This document shows, piece after piece, positions 1-9,817 of a DNA stretch of 64,000 bases. This DNA is from Martelella alba. GTDB lineage: Bacteria > Pseudomonadota > Gammaproteobacteria > Enterobacterales > Enterobacteriaceae. The stretch is taken from contig NZ_SZPQ01000028.1 in NCBI RefSeq assembly GCF_005217455.1, positions 1 through 64,000 on the forward strand. Reading direction: 5' to 3'. The notes beneath the pieces are model-generated. The model saw only the letters and a list, made by a program, of their open reading frames with translations. It had not been told where the DNA came from and searched no databases. Each line of letters starts with the position of its first letter. The stretch's first letter is position 1. A program made the translations under genes and the position numbers.

Positions 1-115
1 CTCTTCAAGACTTGATTTTGTGAATCTATAGGTCTTGCGAGTGCCCACACAGATTGTCTGATAACTTGTTAAAGAGCTGTGCCGGAACCCGTGAAATCAC
101 GACCGGCGCGGGTGG
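1..115 (-). other. rRNA operon leader with boxA antiterminator
   Basis: The minus strand carries boxA GCTCTTTAACAA at 66-77, followed by the conserved leader that ends in the GTGGGCACTCG block. This is the 5' leader of pre-16S rRNA, where Nus factors assemble. Mature 16S sequence is not reached inside the window, so no rRNA gene is called. Confidence 0.88.
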
Positions 116-118
116 CGT

Positions 119-146
119 ATATTACGTTTTCCCGCTAAAGAGTCAA
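119..146 (-). promoter_or_regulatory. rRNA operon promoter P2
   Basis: On the minus strand TTGACT (141-146) and TAATAT (119-124) are 16 bases apart, about 130 bases downstream of P1 as in E. coli rrn operons. The tandem arrangement gives growth-rate-regulated P1 and more constitutive P2 transcription in the known family. Confidence 0.88.
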
Positions 147-248
147 GAGCTAATTTCAACCTACGGGACATTAACATCATCCGTAGTAGCGCCTCAACGC
201 ATTGTTTACCGATCCGGTCCTTTGTACAACGCCGGTCGGTGGAGGCGC

Positions 249-276
249 ATTATAGGGACTTATCACGGCCTGACAA
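249..276 (-). promoter_or_regulatory. rRNA operon promoter P1
   Basis: Read on the minus strand, TTGTCA (271-276) and TATAAT (249-254) are separated by 16 bases, the short spacer typical of enterobacterial rrn P1 promoters. The sequence upstream (about 277-320) has A- and T-runs that fit an UP element and Fis-binding region. Transcription runs leftward out of the window towards a 16S gene. The resemblance to E. coli rrn P1 around the -35 is close. Confidence 0.9.
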
Positions 277-429
277 GTTTTTCCCGGTAAAAAAAAACTG
301 ATCGCTTCATTTTTCGACAAACAATGCGAAAAATCATGGATCACCGCAGCAATTACAACATTTGTTCCGCCGTCAAGACTGACGAAAGCATAATATGAAG
401 TGAATGAAATCAGCACAGGACAGGCCGCG

Positions 430-1119
430 ATGCACTTAACAGCGCAACAACAAGCCGCACAACGCAATCTCTCATACCTTCTTGCTGAGAAACTGGGGCA
501 ACGGATATTGGCCGGCGAATACACGGCCGGTGATATTCTGCCCGGCGAAATCGAACTGGGCGATCTCTTCGGCGTAAGCCGAACGGCGGTCAGGGAAGCG
601 GTCAAAATACTTGCCGCAAAGGGCATGCTGTTGCCCAGGCCGCGTATCGGCACTCGGGTGTTGCCTCGGCACCAATGGAATTTCCTTGACCAGGAGTTAC
701 TCAGTTGGTGGATCACCCGGGAGAATTTCGATGAGGTACTGGGGCATTTCCTGATTATGCGCACCAGCCTGGAACCCCAGGCCTGCGCGCTGGCCGCGGT
801 CAATGCGGCGGAAGATGAGAAATACCATCTGGTACTGTTAATGGAGGAAATGAGCGCGCTGCGCAAGCGCTTCGATCGGGAGCGCTGGATCAATGTCGAC
901 ACCAAATTTCACCGACAAATATATGAGATGAGCGGCAACCCATTCCTGTCGTCGTTCGCTAATCTCTTCGGCTCGCTTTACCAAAGCTATTTCCGCGCCA
1001 TTGTCAGCGATGAAGTCGTCCGACTGGATTTCCATCAAGCCATTGTCGATGCCATCCTTGCCAGCAATCCCGCGACAGCCATGAATGCTTGTCGGAAATT
1101 GCTGGCCGAAAATGATTGA
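430..1119 (+). CDS. yieP: GntR/FadR-family transcriptional regulator YieP
   Basis: A 229-residue DNA-binding regulator. An N-terminal winged helix-turn-helix (about residues 10-75, with the GVSRTAVREAVK recognition region) is followed by a FCD-type all-helical ligand domain (about 95-220). The protein aligns along its length with E. coli YieP, including the LSYLLAEKL and WNFLDQELL stretches, and sits next to an rrn operon as yieP does there. The ATG at 430 is preferred over the in-frame ATG at 400, because the protein then begins like E. coli YieP (M-x-L-x-AQQ) and an AGGACAGG-like ribosome site lies just before it. The ligand is not known from sequence. The gene is divergent from the rrn operon and convergent with kup. 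Confidence 0.92.
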   Translation: MHLTAQQQAAQRNLSYLLAEKLGQRILAGEYTAGDILPGEIELGDLFGVSRTAVREAVKILAAKGMLLPRPRIGTRVLPRHQWNFLDQELLSWWITRENFDEVLGHFLIMRTSLEPQACALAAVNAAEDEKYHLVLLMEEMSALRKRFDRERWINVDTKFHRQIYEMSGNPFLSSFANLFGSLYQSYFRAIVSDEVVRLDFHQAIVDAILASNPATAMNACRKLLAEND

Positions 1120-1186
1120 CGCCACGCATTGGCGGCGCTTTGTCATCCCTGAAATCGTCCGGCATTGAATCAATGATTGCCGGTAC

Positions 1187-1272
1187 ATACTCTCGTACTT
1201 CAAGTTGCATCGCGACGGCAAACGAGTACAGCCAATAAACAGGCAACGCGAAGCGTGAAGTATGACGAGTAT
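1187..1272. repeat. Intergenic inverted-repeat element, copy 1
   Basis: Between the convergent ends of yieP and kup. The ends form imperfect inverted repeats: ATACTC..GTACTTCA at the left and TGAAGTATGACGAGTAT at the right. The inner part (AGTTGCATCGCGACGGCAA) matches the core of a second element at 31885-32008. It resembles short palindromic elements I recall from Pectobacterium, Serratia and Sodalis genomes. It has no coding capacity. Confidence 0.6.
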
Positions 1273-1274
1273 AG

Positions 1275-3143
1275 TTAAATTTCCACCTGCGTACCGAGTT
1301 CAATAACTCGGTTGGGCGGGATGAGATACTGGTCGGGCGCACGGAGGGCATTGCGGCTGAGCGCAATAAACAGCTTGCCGCGAACAAGCAGATACCAAGG
1401 CCGTTTGCCCAGGATCAAAGATTCATGGGACATGAAAAACGACGTTTCCATCATTCGGCAAGACAAGCCCTCCAAGCCGCAGCGATGGAAAATTTCCTCC
1501 ATATCGGGTGTTTCCTTGAAACCGTAACTGGCCACCACCCGCCAGAAAGTCGGTGACAGCTGTTCGATAGTCACCCGGCGGACATTATGCACAAAAGGCG
1601 CATCCTCAGTACGTAGGGTCAATAAGACCACCCGTTCGTGAAGCACTTTGTTGTGCTTCAGATTATGCAATAAAGCGAAAGGGATAACGTTCATGGCTCG
1701 CGACATGAATACCGCTGTACCCGGCACCCTGACCGGCGGCGATTTTTCCAGCGAGGCGATCATGGCTTCCAAGGAGTTGCCATGTTCATGTAGTCGACGC
1801 AATAAACGGAAACGTTCGCTCTTCCAGGTTGTCATCACAATAAACATCAAAAAGCCCAGCAAGAGGGGCAACCAGCCGCCAGAAAAGATCTTCATGGCAT
1901 TAGCGGAAAACATCGGGACATCCATACACAGTAAAATCGCCAGCAGAACCATCACCAGAAAACGGTTCCAGTGCCAATTTTTTACCGCGACGGTACACGA
2001 CAGTATGCTGGTCAACACCATAGTGCCAGTGACGGCGATGCCATAAGCCGCCGCCAGGTTGCTTGAATGCTCAAAACTGAGGATAACCAACACCACGGCG
2101 CTATAAAGCAGCCAATTAATAAAGGGAATATAGATTTGTCCCGCTTCCATTTCCGAGGTATGGATAATCCGCATGGGCGGCAGATACCCCAGACGAACAG
2201 CCTGGCGGGTAAGGGAAAAAACCCCGGAAATGACGGCCTGCGACGCAATAACCGTCGCGAGCGTCGCCAGAATCAGTAAAGGGATTACCGCCCAGTCAGG
2301 CGCCAGCAAAAAGAAGGGATTTTTTATCGCCGCCGGATTTTTCAGCAACAACGCGCCCTGACCAAAATAATTCAGCACCAGCGAGGGTAAAACCGTGCTG
2401 AACCAGGCGATGCGAATCGGCAATTTGCCGAAGTGCCCCATGTCGGCATACAGGGCCTCAACACCCGTTATCGCCAGCACCACCGCACCCAGAGCGAAAA
2501 ACGACACTAATTTATATTGGAAAAAAAAGTTGATCGCCCATTTGGGATTCAGGGCATACAACACTTCCGGGTTCAGGATCACCCCTCTAAGACCAAGAAC
2601 GCCAAGCGAAACAAACCATAGTACCATGACTGGCGCGAACATTTTCCCGATACCGCCGGTGCCCTTTTTCTGTAAAACGAACAATAGGGTCAAAACAGCG
2701 ACCGACAATGGCATGATATAGGTATCAAGGGCGGGCGCGGCGATCTGCAACCCCTCAATGGCTGAAAGCACCGAGATGGCAGGGGTAATCACCACCTCGC
2801 CGTAAAAAAAACTGCCGCCGATCAATCCCAGAATCACCAGGGTCGATGTCAGGCGAGCCGATGTATTACGACCGGCCAACGACATTAGCGTCAAAATGCC
2901 GCCTTCACCGGAGTTATCCGCTTTCATTACAAAAGTCAGATACTTAAATGAGACGATCAGTATCAATAACCAAAAAATCAGCGAGAGGAAACCGAATACG
3001 GCATCCCGCTCCACGCCGAAGCCATAATGACCCGACAGACATTCCCTGAGGGTATAGAGAGGGCTAGTACCGATATCTCCGTAAACCACACCGATAGCGG
3101 CAAGTGTCACTGCCGGCAAGGACTGTTTAATCTCTCTGCTCAT
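1275..3143 (-). CDS. kup: Low-affinity K+ (Cs+) uptake protein Kup
   Basis: Inner-membrane K+/H+ symporter of the KUP/HAK/KT family, 622 residues, the same length as E. coli Kup and colinear with it. The N-terminal [15 protein letters not shown] motif (about residues 18-32) is the family signature. About 12 membrane segments fill residues 15-450, and a cytoplasmic C-terminal domain follows, ending [10 protein letters not shown]. In E. coli the rbs ribose operon and hsrA lie between kup and yieP. Here only about 150 bases and a repeat separate them. Divergent from ravA across a 305-base gap. No broken motif is visible. Confidence 0.97.
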   Translation of the reverse strand: MSREIKQSLPAVTLAAIGVVYGDIGTSPLYTLRECLSGHYGFGVERDAVFGFLSLIFWLLILIVSFKYLTFVMKADNSGEGGILTLMSLAGRNTSARLTSTLVILGLIGGSFFYGEVVITPAISVLSAIEGLQIAAPALDTYIMPLSVAVLTLLFVLQKKGTGGIGKMFAPVMVLWFVSLGVLGLRGVILNPEVLYALNPKWAINFFFQYKLVSFFALGAVVLAITGVEALYADMGHFGKLPIRIAWFSTVLPSLVLNYFGQGALLLKNPAAIKNPFFLLAPDWAVIPLLILATLATVIASQAVISGVFSLTRQAVRLGYLPPMRIIHTSEMEAGQIYIPFINWLLYSAVVLVILSFEHSSNLAAAYGIAVTGTMVLTSILSCTVAVKNWHWNRFLVMVLLAILLCMDVPMFSANAMKIFSGGWLPLLLGFLMFIVMTTWKSERFRLLRRLHEHGNSLEAMIASLEKSPPVRVPGTAVFMSRAMNVIPFALLHNLKHNKVLHERVVLLTLRTEDAPFVHNVRRVTIEQLSPTFWRVVASYGFKETPDMEEIFHRCGLEGLSCRMMETSFFMSHESLILGKRPWYLLVRGKLFIALSRNALRAPDQYLIPPNRVIELGTQVEI

Positions 3144-3448
3144 AAACTCTTCGCGCTGTTATGTTTCCGTAAGCGTTAGGTGGGCTTGATCCTTAGCTCA
3201 TCAAAAGGCGCACAGTATGCATGAAACTGGCAAAATACCTAATTTAATCTCATCTTTGAAGACATAAAAATCGTCGGAGCGTTTTCAACACTGCTCGCGG
3301 TGGCCTGAAAGGAAAGACGGGGAAGGCTGACGAAAAAACCATCGGCTCCGAACAGCCGCGGCCAAGACCCAGAACCGCCGAAACTATCATTATAAAAATA
3401 AGTGGTTTATTGTTTTAAGATTATTATCTGATGGGTTATGCATCTATT
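3144..3448. other. kup-ravA divergent intergenic region
   Basis: About 305 bases with no convincing ORF or hairpin. It must hold the promoters of kup (minus) and ravA (plus). The last 60 bases are AT-rich, but I could not pair a good -10 with a good -35 for either gene. Confidence 0.5.
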
Positions 3449-4948
3449 ATGGCTCATTCCCCTTTGTTGGTTGATAGAATTTACCGCTTAAGCAATGCAT
3501 TGGAAAGCGGACTGTATGAGCGGCAGCATATCATCCGTCTTTGCCTGCTGGCGGCGTTGTGCGGCGAAAGCGTATTTTTGCTGGGGCCGCCCGGCATAGC
3601 TAAAAGCTTGATAGCCCGCCGCATCAAACTGGCTTTTAGTCATGCCAGGGCCTTTGATTATCTTATGACCCGCTTCTCAACCCCCGAAGAAGTGTTCGGT
3701 CCGCTATCCTTGCAAGCGTTAAAGGAAGATGGACGCTATCAACGCCTGACCAAAGGCTACTTGCCGGAAGCGGAGATTGTTTTCCTGGATGAAATTTGGA
3801 AAGCGGGTCCCGCCATACTTAACACGTTATTAACCGCCATTAACGAACGGCGTTTTCGTAACGGCGATACCGAACAGCAGTTACCGATGCGTTTATTGAT
3901 CACAGCGTCCAATGAATTGCCGGACGCCGAAAGCGGTCTTGAGGCCCTCTATGATCGTATGCTCATCCGTCTTTGGCTGCAAAAGGTCAAGGACAAATCT
4001 AATTTTCACGCTTTGCTGACCAACTCGCGGGAACCCGGAGCGCAAGTGATCCCCGAGGCGATAAAAATCAGTGACGAAGAGTATCTGGCTTGGCAGGCGA
4101 AAATCGACCAGGTGGTGCTGTCATCTGACGGCTTTGAGTTGATTTACCAGCTACGGCAACGGCTGGATGCGTTATCCGATGCGCCCTATGTTTCCGACCG
4201 GCGATGGAAAAAGGCGCTGCGCTTGTTACAGGCCTGTGCTTTTTTCAGCGATCGGCAAACAATAGCGCCGGTGGATATCATCCTGCTCAGCGAATGCCTT
4301 TGGCATGATCCCGACGACCGCAACCTGGTGGAGCGGCAAGTTGAGGGGGTCATCCTCGAAAACGGCTATCAGCAACAGGAGATGTTGCTTAAAATTCAGG
4401 ATGTTTTAAGAAAAAAACGAGAAATCGACCATTCGAATTATGCCAGAGAAGCGCTGACCGTTACCGTCCATCGCGGTCTGATGACGCGCAAACCACTCTA
4501 TGCCCTGCCAGAATCAATAAATGATCGATCCCTTCGACTGATATTGTTTTCGCCGCTGGTGTTACATGATATTTCAGTGACCGAGATCGCTATTGAGCGG
4601 GATACGCTGCAGCAGTGGTTGGTAAAAGGCGGTATATTAAAGGCGAAGCTGAACGATATCGGCTTTGCCCAGCCGATAGAAGCGCGGATAAACAATCAAG
4701 GCCAATTGGAAGTCCTGGATATCAGCCGACAATCTTCGCTGGTATCAGTGAACCGCCCGACGCACCCGGAGGACATGCCCAAAGAACTCAAACAGGTCCT
4801 TGATGACATCGAGCGGCAATATCACCAGCAGCGCACTCGTTTCAGTGAGCATCAATCGTGTTTGTTCATCACCAAAGAATGGGTGGCGAAAATCGAGGCC
4901 AGTCTACTGGAGGTCTCGCAACAATTACAGAACGCCCGACAGAGCTGA
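3449..4948 (+). CDS. ravA: MoxR-type AAA+ ATPase RavA
   Basis: Regulatory ATPase that in E. coli forms hexamers, binds lysine decarboxylase LdcI and works with ViaA on respiratory complexes. Walker A GPPGIAKS is at residues 46-53 and Walker B IVFLDEIW at 110-117. The triple-helical and LARA-type C-terminal parts are less conserved. The ATG at 3449 gives 499 residues against 498 in E. coli and matches its MAH start. An ATG at 3431 is in frame and would add six residues, and neither has a strong ribosome site. viaA follows after 6 bases, so the two are an operon. Divergent from kup as in E. coli. Confidence 0.95.
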   Translation: MAHSPLLVDRIYRLSNALESGLYERQHIIRLCLLAALCGESVFLLGPPGIAKSLIARRIKLAFSHARAFDYLMTRFSTPEEVFGPLSLQALKEDGRYQRLTKGYLPEAEIVFLDEIWKAGPAILNTLLTAINERRFRNGDTEQQLPMRLLITASNELPDAESGLEALYDRMLIRLWLQKVKDKSNFHALLTNSREPGAQVIPEAIKISDEEYLAWQAKIDQVVLSSDGFELIYQLRQRLDALSDAPYVSDRRWKKALRLLQACAFFSDRQTIAPVDIILLSECLWHDPDDRNLVERQVEGVILENGYQQQEMLLKIQDVLRKKREIDHSNYAREALTVTVHRGLMTRKPLYALPESINDRSLRLILFSPLVLHDISVTEIAIERDTLQQWLVKGGILKAKLNDIGFAQPIEARINNQGQLEVLDISRQSSLVSVNRPTHPEDMPKELKQVLDDIERQYHQQRTRFSEHQSCLFITKEWVAKIEASLLEVSQQLQNARQS

Positions 4949-4954
4949 GGCATC

Positions 4955-6424
4955 ATGCTGGCTTTAACGACAATGGAAATGTTCTTGTCGATCAACGACA
5001 GCGAGATACTGGATAATTTTATCCTGACGTTGCTCGCCAGTCCGCAGTTGGCCATTTTCATCGAACGATATCCGTCTTTGAGAAAAGCGCTGAACCAACA
5101 TGCCTCCACCATTAAACGGCAACTGCAACTGACCCTGAAACACACCCGCGTACCTCCGATTCTGGCTGAAGAATTCCATCTTTATCAAGCTTGTCTGTTG
5201 TTATCGCCGGAGGAATTCAATGATACGCTGCCGCGGACTTTGGTTGAGCTTGAGCGATTGGCATCGGCGTTTCATGAACAAGCCCGAACGCTCATACGCA
5301 ATGCCACCTTAAACGATACCCGGCCGGAACACAGTTTCCGGCTACTGTTCCAACAACGCTGGCGGCTAAGCCTGACATTACAGACAACCATGCTGCATCG
5401 CCGTATGTTAGAGCAGGAACGGGAAATGCTGTTGGATGAATTGCAGCGGCAGTTAACCGCCAGCGGCGCTCTGGTTCCGTTACTGGCGGAAAACGAGGAC
5501 TCGGCAATCAGGCTTTGGGATATGGCCGCCGGACAATGGCGACAACAGGATTTAAAGCAACTCGTGCGGTATGGCGAATTTCTAAGCCAGCAGCCTGAAT
5601 TACAGGCATTGGCCGAGCAACTGGGCCGTAGCCGCCAGGCGACATCGCAAACCGTGGGGGAAACGACTCGACAGTGGGTACGGCTAAAAATTCGCGAACC
5701 TGCGGTGCAACCTGAAGAAATCAGCGGCATTCATCAAAGCGATGATCTGTTGCGATTGTTACCTTCGGAACTGGTGGCGCTGGGGATAAACGAACTGGAA
5801 TTCGATTTTTATCGACGGCTTCTGGAGAAACGGCTGCTTACCTATCGCCTGCAAGGCGATGCCTGGCGGGAACGGGCCAGCCTGCTTCCGGCGCGCGGTG
5901 AACGACATGAAACGCAACCCCGTGGACCGTTTATCGTATGTGTGGATACTTCCGGTTCCATGAGCGGTCTCAACGAAGATTACGCCAAGGCCTTATGTTT
6001 GGCCTTGATGCGGGTTGCCCTGGCGGACAATCGGCGCTGCTATGTCACGCTTTTTTCCACTGGTATGGTCAGCTATGAGCTAACAGCGCGTTCCGGCTTG
6101 GAACAGGCGGTTCGTTTTCTCGGCCAGGGATTTAAGGGCGGGACGGATTTGTCGGCCTGTTTAGGCGCGCTGGCGGATAAACTGGCGACGCCGGACTGGC
6201 GGGATGCCGACGCGGTGGTGATTTCCGATTTTATCGCTCAGCGGTTGCCCGAAGATCTGATAGCCAGGATTAAACGCCATCAGCAACGGCAGCAGCAACG
6301 TTTTCATGCCGTGGCCCTGTCCGACATGGGAAAACCGGGTATCCTGAAGATCTTTGACCATATCTGGCGATTCGATACCGGTTTGAAAAGCCGGATGGTG
6401 CGTTTTTGGCGTCGCCAGTCATGA
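4955..6424 (+). CDS. viaA: VWA-domain protein ViaA
   Basis: Partner of RavA, 489 residues (E. coli 483). The N-terminal two-thirds is helical. The C-terminal von Willebrand A domain starts near residue 322, and its metal-ion site DTSGS lies around residues 330-334, with the GGTDL and VISDFIAQR segments completing the fold. This MoxR-plus-VWA pairing is a known chaperone-like module. The gene follows ravA by 6 bases. It is followed 48 bases later by asnC, whereas E. coli has asnA in between. Confidence 0.95.
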   Translation: MLALTTMEMFLSINDSEILDNFILTLLASPQLAIFIERYPSLRKALNQHASTIKRQLQLTLKHTRVPPILAEEFHLYQACLLLSPEEFNDTLPRTLVELERLASAFHEQARTLIRNATLNDTRPEHSFRLLFQQRWRLSLTLQTTMLHRRMLEQEREMLLDELQRQLTASGALVPLLAENEDSAIRLWDMAAGQWRQQDLKQLVRYGEFLSQQPELQALAEQLGRSRQATSQTVGETTRQWVRLKIREPAVQPEEISGIHQSDDLLRLLPSELVALGINELEFDFYRRLLEKRLLTYRLQGDAWRERASLLPARGERHETQPRGPFIVCVDTSGSMSGLNEDYAKALCLALMRVALADNRRCYVTLFSTGMVSYELTARSGLEQAVRFLGQGFKGGTDLSACLGALADKLATPDWRDADAVVISDFIAQRLPEDLIARIKRHQQRQQQRFHAVALSDMGKPGILKIFDHIWRFDTGLKSRMVRFWRRQS

Positions 6425-6472
6425 ATAGCCGTTCGCCGGTGACTGCCCGCGGAAGGCCATCGAGAGGAAACC

Positions 6473-6934
6473 ATGCCGGATAACTATCAAATTGACGATC
6501 TCGATCGCGCCATTTTGAAAGCCTTAATGGGCAATGCCCGTACTGCCTACGCTGAGCTGGCCAAACAGCTGGCGGTTAGCGCCGGTACGATTCATGTACG
6601 GGTTGAAAAGATGAAGCAAGCGGGGATTATCATCGGCGCCAGGGTGGATGTCAGCGCCAAGCAGTTGGGATATGACGTTTGTTGTTTTATCGGCATAATC
6701 CTGAAAAGCGCCAAGGATTATCCTTCGGCGTTGAAAAAACTTGAGGCCCTGGAAGAAGTGGTGGAAGCATACTACACCACCGGCCATTACAGCATTTTCA
6801 TTAAAGTCATGTGCCGTTCCATTGATGCGCTGCAATCAGTGCTGATCAACAAGATTCAAACCATAGACGAGATCCAGTCCACCGAGACGTTGATCTCTTT
6901 GCAAAACCCTATCAGTCGAACGATCGTACCCTGA
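6473..6934 (+). CDS. asnC: Lrp/AsnC-family regulator AsnC
   Basis: Asparagine-responsive transcription regulator, 153 residues (E. coli 152). The N-terminal helix-turn-helix (about residues 8-55, with ELAKQLAVSAGTIHVRVEKM) is followed by a RAM/AsnC effector domain. In E. coli AsnC activates the divergent asnA gene and represses itself. Here asnA is missing from the locus and asnC points the same way as viaA, so its classic target is either elsewhere or lost. An SD-like GAGAGGAAA lies just before the ATG. mioC follows about 120 bases downstream. Confidence 0.94.
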   Translation: MPDNYQIDDLDRAILKALMGNARTAYAELAKQLAVSAGTIHVRVEKMKQAGIIIGARVDVSAKQLGYDVCCFIGIILKSAKDYPSALKKLEALEEVVEAYYTTGHYSIFIKVMCRSIDALQSVLINKIQTIDEIQSTETLISLQNPISRTIVP

Positions 6935-6961
6935 AAATTTGTCGATGGACACGCCATCTCT

Positions 6962-7017
6962 TTAAATACACCAGTAAATACCCCTATTATCCACAGGTAG
7001 ATCCCAGGTCATCCACA
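6962..7017 (+). promoter_or_regulatory. mioC promoter with overlapping DnaA boxes
   Basis: TATTAT (6985-6990) is a plausible -10, with a weak TTAAAT at 6962-6967 as -35, 17 bases apart. A perfect DnaA box TTATCCACA (6987-6995) overlaps the -10, and a one-mismatch box TCATCCACA is at 7009-7017. In E. coli DnaA represses mioC transcription towards oriC through such boxes, and the layout here supports the same control. Confidence 0.75.
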
Positions 7018-7054
7018 GCGTACAATAGCGGCTGAATCCACAAGCGGTAAACAT

Positions 7055-7501
7055 ATGGCCGAAATTACGATCATTTCCGGTAGTACGTTAGGCGGCGCCG
7101 AATATGTCGCCGAACACCTTGGCGATCTTTTGCAGCAACAGGGGCACACTATTGCAATACTGCATGGCCCCGAATTGGACGAACTGACACCGCGGGGCAT
7201 CTGGCTGATAGTTACCTCTACGCATGGCGCCGGGGATTTACCGGACAATCTGCAACCGCTTTACGAAAACCTTGCGCAACAGCAGCCGACATTGACCGCG
7301 GTGACATACGGGGCCATTGGTATCGGCAGCAGTGAATACGATACCTTCTGCGGAGCCATAGATCGCGTTGATCGTTTGCTAAAGGAAAGAGGCGCGCAAC
7401 GGATTGGCGACATCTTGAAGATCGACATTACCCAACATGAAATACCCGAGGATCCGGCCGGCGAGTGGCTGATGTCCTGGATCAAAAAAATCTCCCACTA
7501 A
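7055..7501 (+). CDS. mioC: Flavodoxin-like protein MioC
   Basis: FMN-binding short-chain flavodoxin, 148 residues (E. coli 147), linked in E. coli to biotin synthase electron supply. The phosphate-binding loop SGSTLGGAEYVA lies at residues 7-18, and the flavin loops STHGAGDLPDN (about 55-65) and GIGSSEYDTFCG (about 88-99) are present. The gene ends at the edge of oriC, and its transcription runs into the origin. DnaA boxes over its promoter suggest control by DnaA. Confidence 0.95.
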   Translation: MAEITIISGSTLGGAEYVAEHLGDLLQQQGHTIAILHGPELDELTPRGIWLIVTSTHGAGDLPDNLQPLYENLAQQQPTLTAVTYGAIGIGSSEYDTFCGAIDRVDRLLKERGAQRIGDILKIDITQHEIPEDPAGEWLMSWIKKISH

Positions 7502-7514
7502 ACGGATCTTTTTA

Positions 7515-7523
7515 TGTGGATAA
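7515..7523 (-). promoter_or_regulatory. DnaA box R4-like
   Basis: TTATCCACA on the minus strand, a perfect high-affinity box at the mioC edge of oriC, in the position and orientation of E. coli R4. Confidence 0.88.
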
Positions 7524-7588
7524 ATTAGCGGATAACCCGGTGATATCAGGTATTTATCCACTGAATAACCCTTGCTCAACCTTTAGCC

Positions 7589-7597
7589 TGTGGGTAA
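7589..7597 (-). promoter_or_regulatory. DnaA box R2-like
   Basis: TTACCCACA on the minus strand, one base off consensus. Neighbouring sequence aligns with the region around E. coli R2, so the box is probably R2 with lower affinity. Confidence 0.65.
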
Positions 7598-7694
7598 CCA
7601 GCAAGGTTGATCCCAGTTTATACCGAAGGGGATCACGCTTAATGCACAAGCTATGATCATTTATAATATTCTGTTTTATAAAATGAAACTGATT

Positions 7695-7703
7695 TTATCC
7701 ACA
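7695..7703 (+). promoter_or_regulatory. DnaA box R1-like
   Basis: TTATCCACA on the plus strand followed by GGGATCGCGATCC. This is a perfect box next to the AT-rich unwinding region, matching E. coli R1 in position and orientation. Confidence 0.88.
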
Positions 7704-7725
7704 GGGATCGCGATCCTAGTAGTTA

Positions 7726-7775
7726 ACATAATAAAAAGATCTTTAAATAAAAAGATCTTTCTTTAATTATCCGCG
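7726..7775. other. oriC DNA unwinding element
   Basis: AT-rich block with two close copies of AAAAAGATCTTT (7734-7745 and 7749-7760), equivalent to the GATCT-containing 13-mers that DnaA melts in E. coli. It lies between box R1 and the mnmG promoter, as expected. Confidence 0.82.
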
Positions 7776-7788
7776 GATCCTCCAGGTC

Positions 7789-7816
7789 TTGTATCACAGG
7801 CAAAGTCGAGTAGAAT
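7789..7816 (+). promoter_or_regulatory. Probable mnmG promoter
   Basis: TTGTAT (7789-7794) and TAGAAT (7811-7816) with a 16-base spacer, 56 bases before the mnmG start and just outside the unwinding element. It matches the site of the E. coli gidA promoter, whose transcription affects origin opening. Confidence 0.65.
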
Positions 7817-7871
7817 CCTCATTCCCGGAAGCGACAGATGATTTTTTGCCCCAACGCGAGGTATCAGCAAC

Positions 7872-9764
7872 ATGTTTTATCCCGATCATTTTGACGTCAT
7901 TATTATCGGCGGCGGCCATGCTGGAACTGAAGCGGCCATGGCGTCAGCGCGCATGGGATGTAAAACGCTGCTGCTAACCCATAACATCGATACATTGGGA
8001 CAAATGTCCTGCAATCCGGCAATCGGCGGCATCGGCAAGGGTCATTTGGTTAAAGAAATCGACGCCATGGGCGGGTTGATGGCCAGCGCTATTGATCGGG
8101 CAGGGATACAGTTTAGGATACTAAACGCCAGCAAAGGGCCCGCCGTTCGGGCTACCCGCGCTCAGGCGGATCGTTTGCTTTACCGCTTGGCGATAAGAAC
8201 CGCTCTGGAAAACCAGCCGAATCTGACGATCTTTCAGCAACCGGTGGAAGATTTGATTGTTGAAAACGACTGCGTTGCCGGGGCCGTTACCCGAATGGGG
8301 CTGAAATTTCGCGCGCGCTCCGTAGTGTTGACGGTTGGGACTTTCCTGGACGGCAAAATACATATCGGCATGGAACACTATAGCGGTGGCCGCGCCGGCG
8401 ATCCGCCGTCTATCGGCTTGGCCAAACGCTTGCGGGAGCTGCCTTTTCGCGTCAAGCGTCTGAAGACCGGCACACCGCCGCGCATTGACGCCCGCACCAT
8501 TGATTTTAGTGTCCTGGCCAAGCAACAGGGGGATACGCCGGTACCGGTCTTTTCTTTTCTGGGGTCGGCGGATCAGCACCCACGGCAAGTGCCTTGCCAT
8601 ATTACTTATACCAATGAGCAAACACACGAGACGATCCGCCGAAATCTTGATCGTAGCCCCATGTACGCCGGGATCATTGAAGGTGTGGGTCCACGCTATT
8701 GCCCATCCATAGAGGACAAGGTCATGCGATTCGCCGATCGCGATTCACATCAGATCTTCCTTGAACCGGAAGGGTTGAACAGTAATGAAATCTATCCAAA
8801 CGGGATTTCAACCAGCCTGCCTTTCGATGTGCAGATGCAAATCGTAAATTCGATGAAGGGGCTGGAAAACGCGTTGATCGTCCGTCCGGGATATGCTATC
8901 GAATATGATTTCTTCGATCCCCGCGATCTGCATCCTACCCTGGAAAGCAAATATATCGGCGGTTTGTTCTTCGCCGGTCAGATCAACGGCACCACCGGCT
9001 ATGAAGAAGCCGCTGCGCAGGGGATGCTCGCCGGGATCAACGCCGGCCGATCCGCCAGGGATCTCGAAGGGTGGTTCCCGCGCCGCGATCAGGCCTATCT
9101 GGGCGTGCTGGTTGACGATCTGTGTACGCTTGGCACCAAAGAGCCCTACCGGATGTTTACCTCCCGGGCGGAATATCGCCTGCTGCTGCGTGAAGACAAC
9201 GCCGATATCCGCTTAACTGAAACGGGCCGGAAATTGGGGCTGGTGGATGACAAGCGCTGGGGACGGTTTGCTGAAAAATGCGAGCATATTGAGCAGGAAC
9301 GGCAACGCCTGCGCGATACCTGGGTTCATCCCCGCGATGATCATGAGACGGAGAAAGTCAATGCGCTATTGAAAGCGCCGTTATCGCGTGAGGCTAACGG
9401 CGAGGAATTATTGCGCCGCCCCGAAATGAACTATGATCTGCTGACGGCGTTGCCGATGTTTTCTCCGTCAATGGATGATCGCCAAGCCACCGAGCAGGTG
9501 GAAATCCAAATCAAGTACGAAGGGTATATCACCCGTCAGCAGGATGAAGTGGAACGCCAATCGCGCCATGAAAATACGTTGCTGCCAGCGGATATGGATT
9601 ATGTGGCCGTGTCCGGACTGTCCAACGAAGTGATAGCCAAACTCAATGATCATAAGCCTGGTTCCATAGGGCAGGCGTCGCGGATCTCCGGCGTTACGCC
9701 CGCTGCCATTTCTATTTTGCTAATATGGCTGAAAAAACAGGGTTTGTTGCGCCGTAGCGCCTAA
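7872..9764 (+). CDS. mnmG: tRNA uridine 5-carboxymethylaminomethyl modification enzyme MnmG (GidA)
   Basis: FAD-dependent enzyme that with MnmE installs the cmnm5 group on wobble U34 of several tRNAs. 630 residues against 629 in E. coli. The FAD dinucleotide motif [10 protein letters not shown] is at residues 13-22, the family motif [12 protein letters not shown] lies around 45-56, and the C-terminal MnmE/tRNA-binding helical domain is complete. The ATG at 7872 gives the standard [15 protein letters not shown] start. rsmG follows about 50 bases downstream, so the two probably share a transcript. Confidence 0.98.
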   Translation: MFYPDHFDVIIIGGGHAGTEAAMASARMGCKTLLLTHNIDTLGQMSCNPAIGGIGKGHLVKEIDAMGGLMASAIDRAGIQFRILNASKGPAVRATRAQADRLLYRLAIRTALENQPNLTIFQQPVEDLIVENDCVAGAVTRMGLKFRARSVVLTVGTFLDGKIHIGMEHYSGGRAGDPPSIGLAKRLRELPFRVKRLKTGTPPRIDARTIDFSVLAKQQGDTPVPVFSFLGSADQHPRQVPCHITYTNEQTHETIRRNLDRSPMYAGIIEGVGPRYCPSIEDKVMRFADRDSHQIFLEPEGLNSNEIYPNGISTSLPFDVQMQIVNSMKGLENALIVRPGYAIEYDFFDPRDLHPTLESKYIGGLFFAGQINGTTGYEEAAAQGMLAGINAGRSARDLEGWFPRRDQAYLGVLVDDLCTLGTKEPYRMFTSRAEYRLLLREDNADIRLTETGRKLGLVDDKRWGRFAEKCEHIEQERQRLRDTWVHPRDDHETEKVNALLKAPLSREANGEELLRRPEMNYDLLTALPMFSPSMDDRQATEQVEIQIKYEGYITRQQDEVERQSRHENTLLPADMDYVAVSGLSNEVIAKLNDHKPGSIGQASRISGVTPAAISILLIWLKKQGLLRRSA

Positions 9765-9817
9765 GCCGCTGTAAAACCGAGATAAACAATGATTACCCCT
9801 TGGGTGAGGACGGATGT

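Larger units (their letters stand above)
7502..7785. other. Chromosomal replication origin oriC
   Basis: The gap between mioC and mnmG is the oriC position in Enterobacterales. It carries perfect DnaA boxes at 7515-7523 (minus, R4-like) and 7695-7703 (plus, R1-like), a one-mismatch box at 7589-7597 (minus, R2-like), weaker ones at 7554-7562 and about 7639-7647, and about nine GATC Dam/SeqA sites. The block GATCCCAG-TTTATAC at 7611-7624 is shared with E. coli oriC. The unwinding element is on the mnmG side, the mirror of the usual drawing because the window runs mioC to mnmG. Confidence 0.93.

Noticed and set aside
1-60. 16S rRNA gene at the left edge
   Set aside because: Only the leader after boxA is visible. 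Mature 16S sequence does not begin within the window.
177-905. Long minus-strand ORF opposite yieP and the rrn promoter region
   Set aside because: It runs through the rrn P1 promoter and the reverse of a recognised gene, and its Ser/Arg-rich composition is typical of a shadow frame.
9800-9817. Upstream TTG start for rsmG
   Set aside because: Adds six residues not in the family. The ATG at 9818 has a proper ribosome site.
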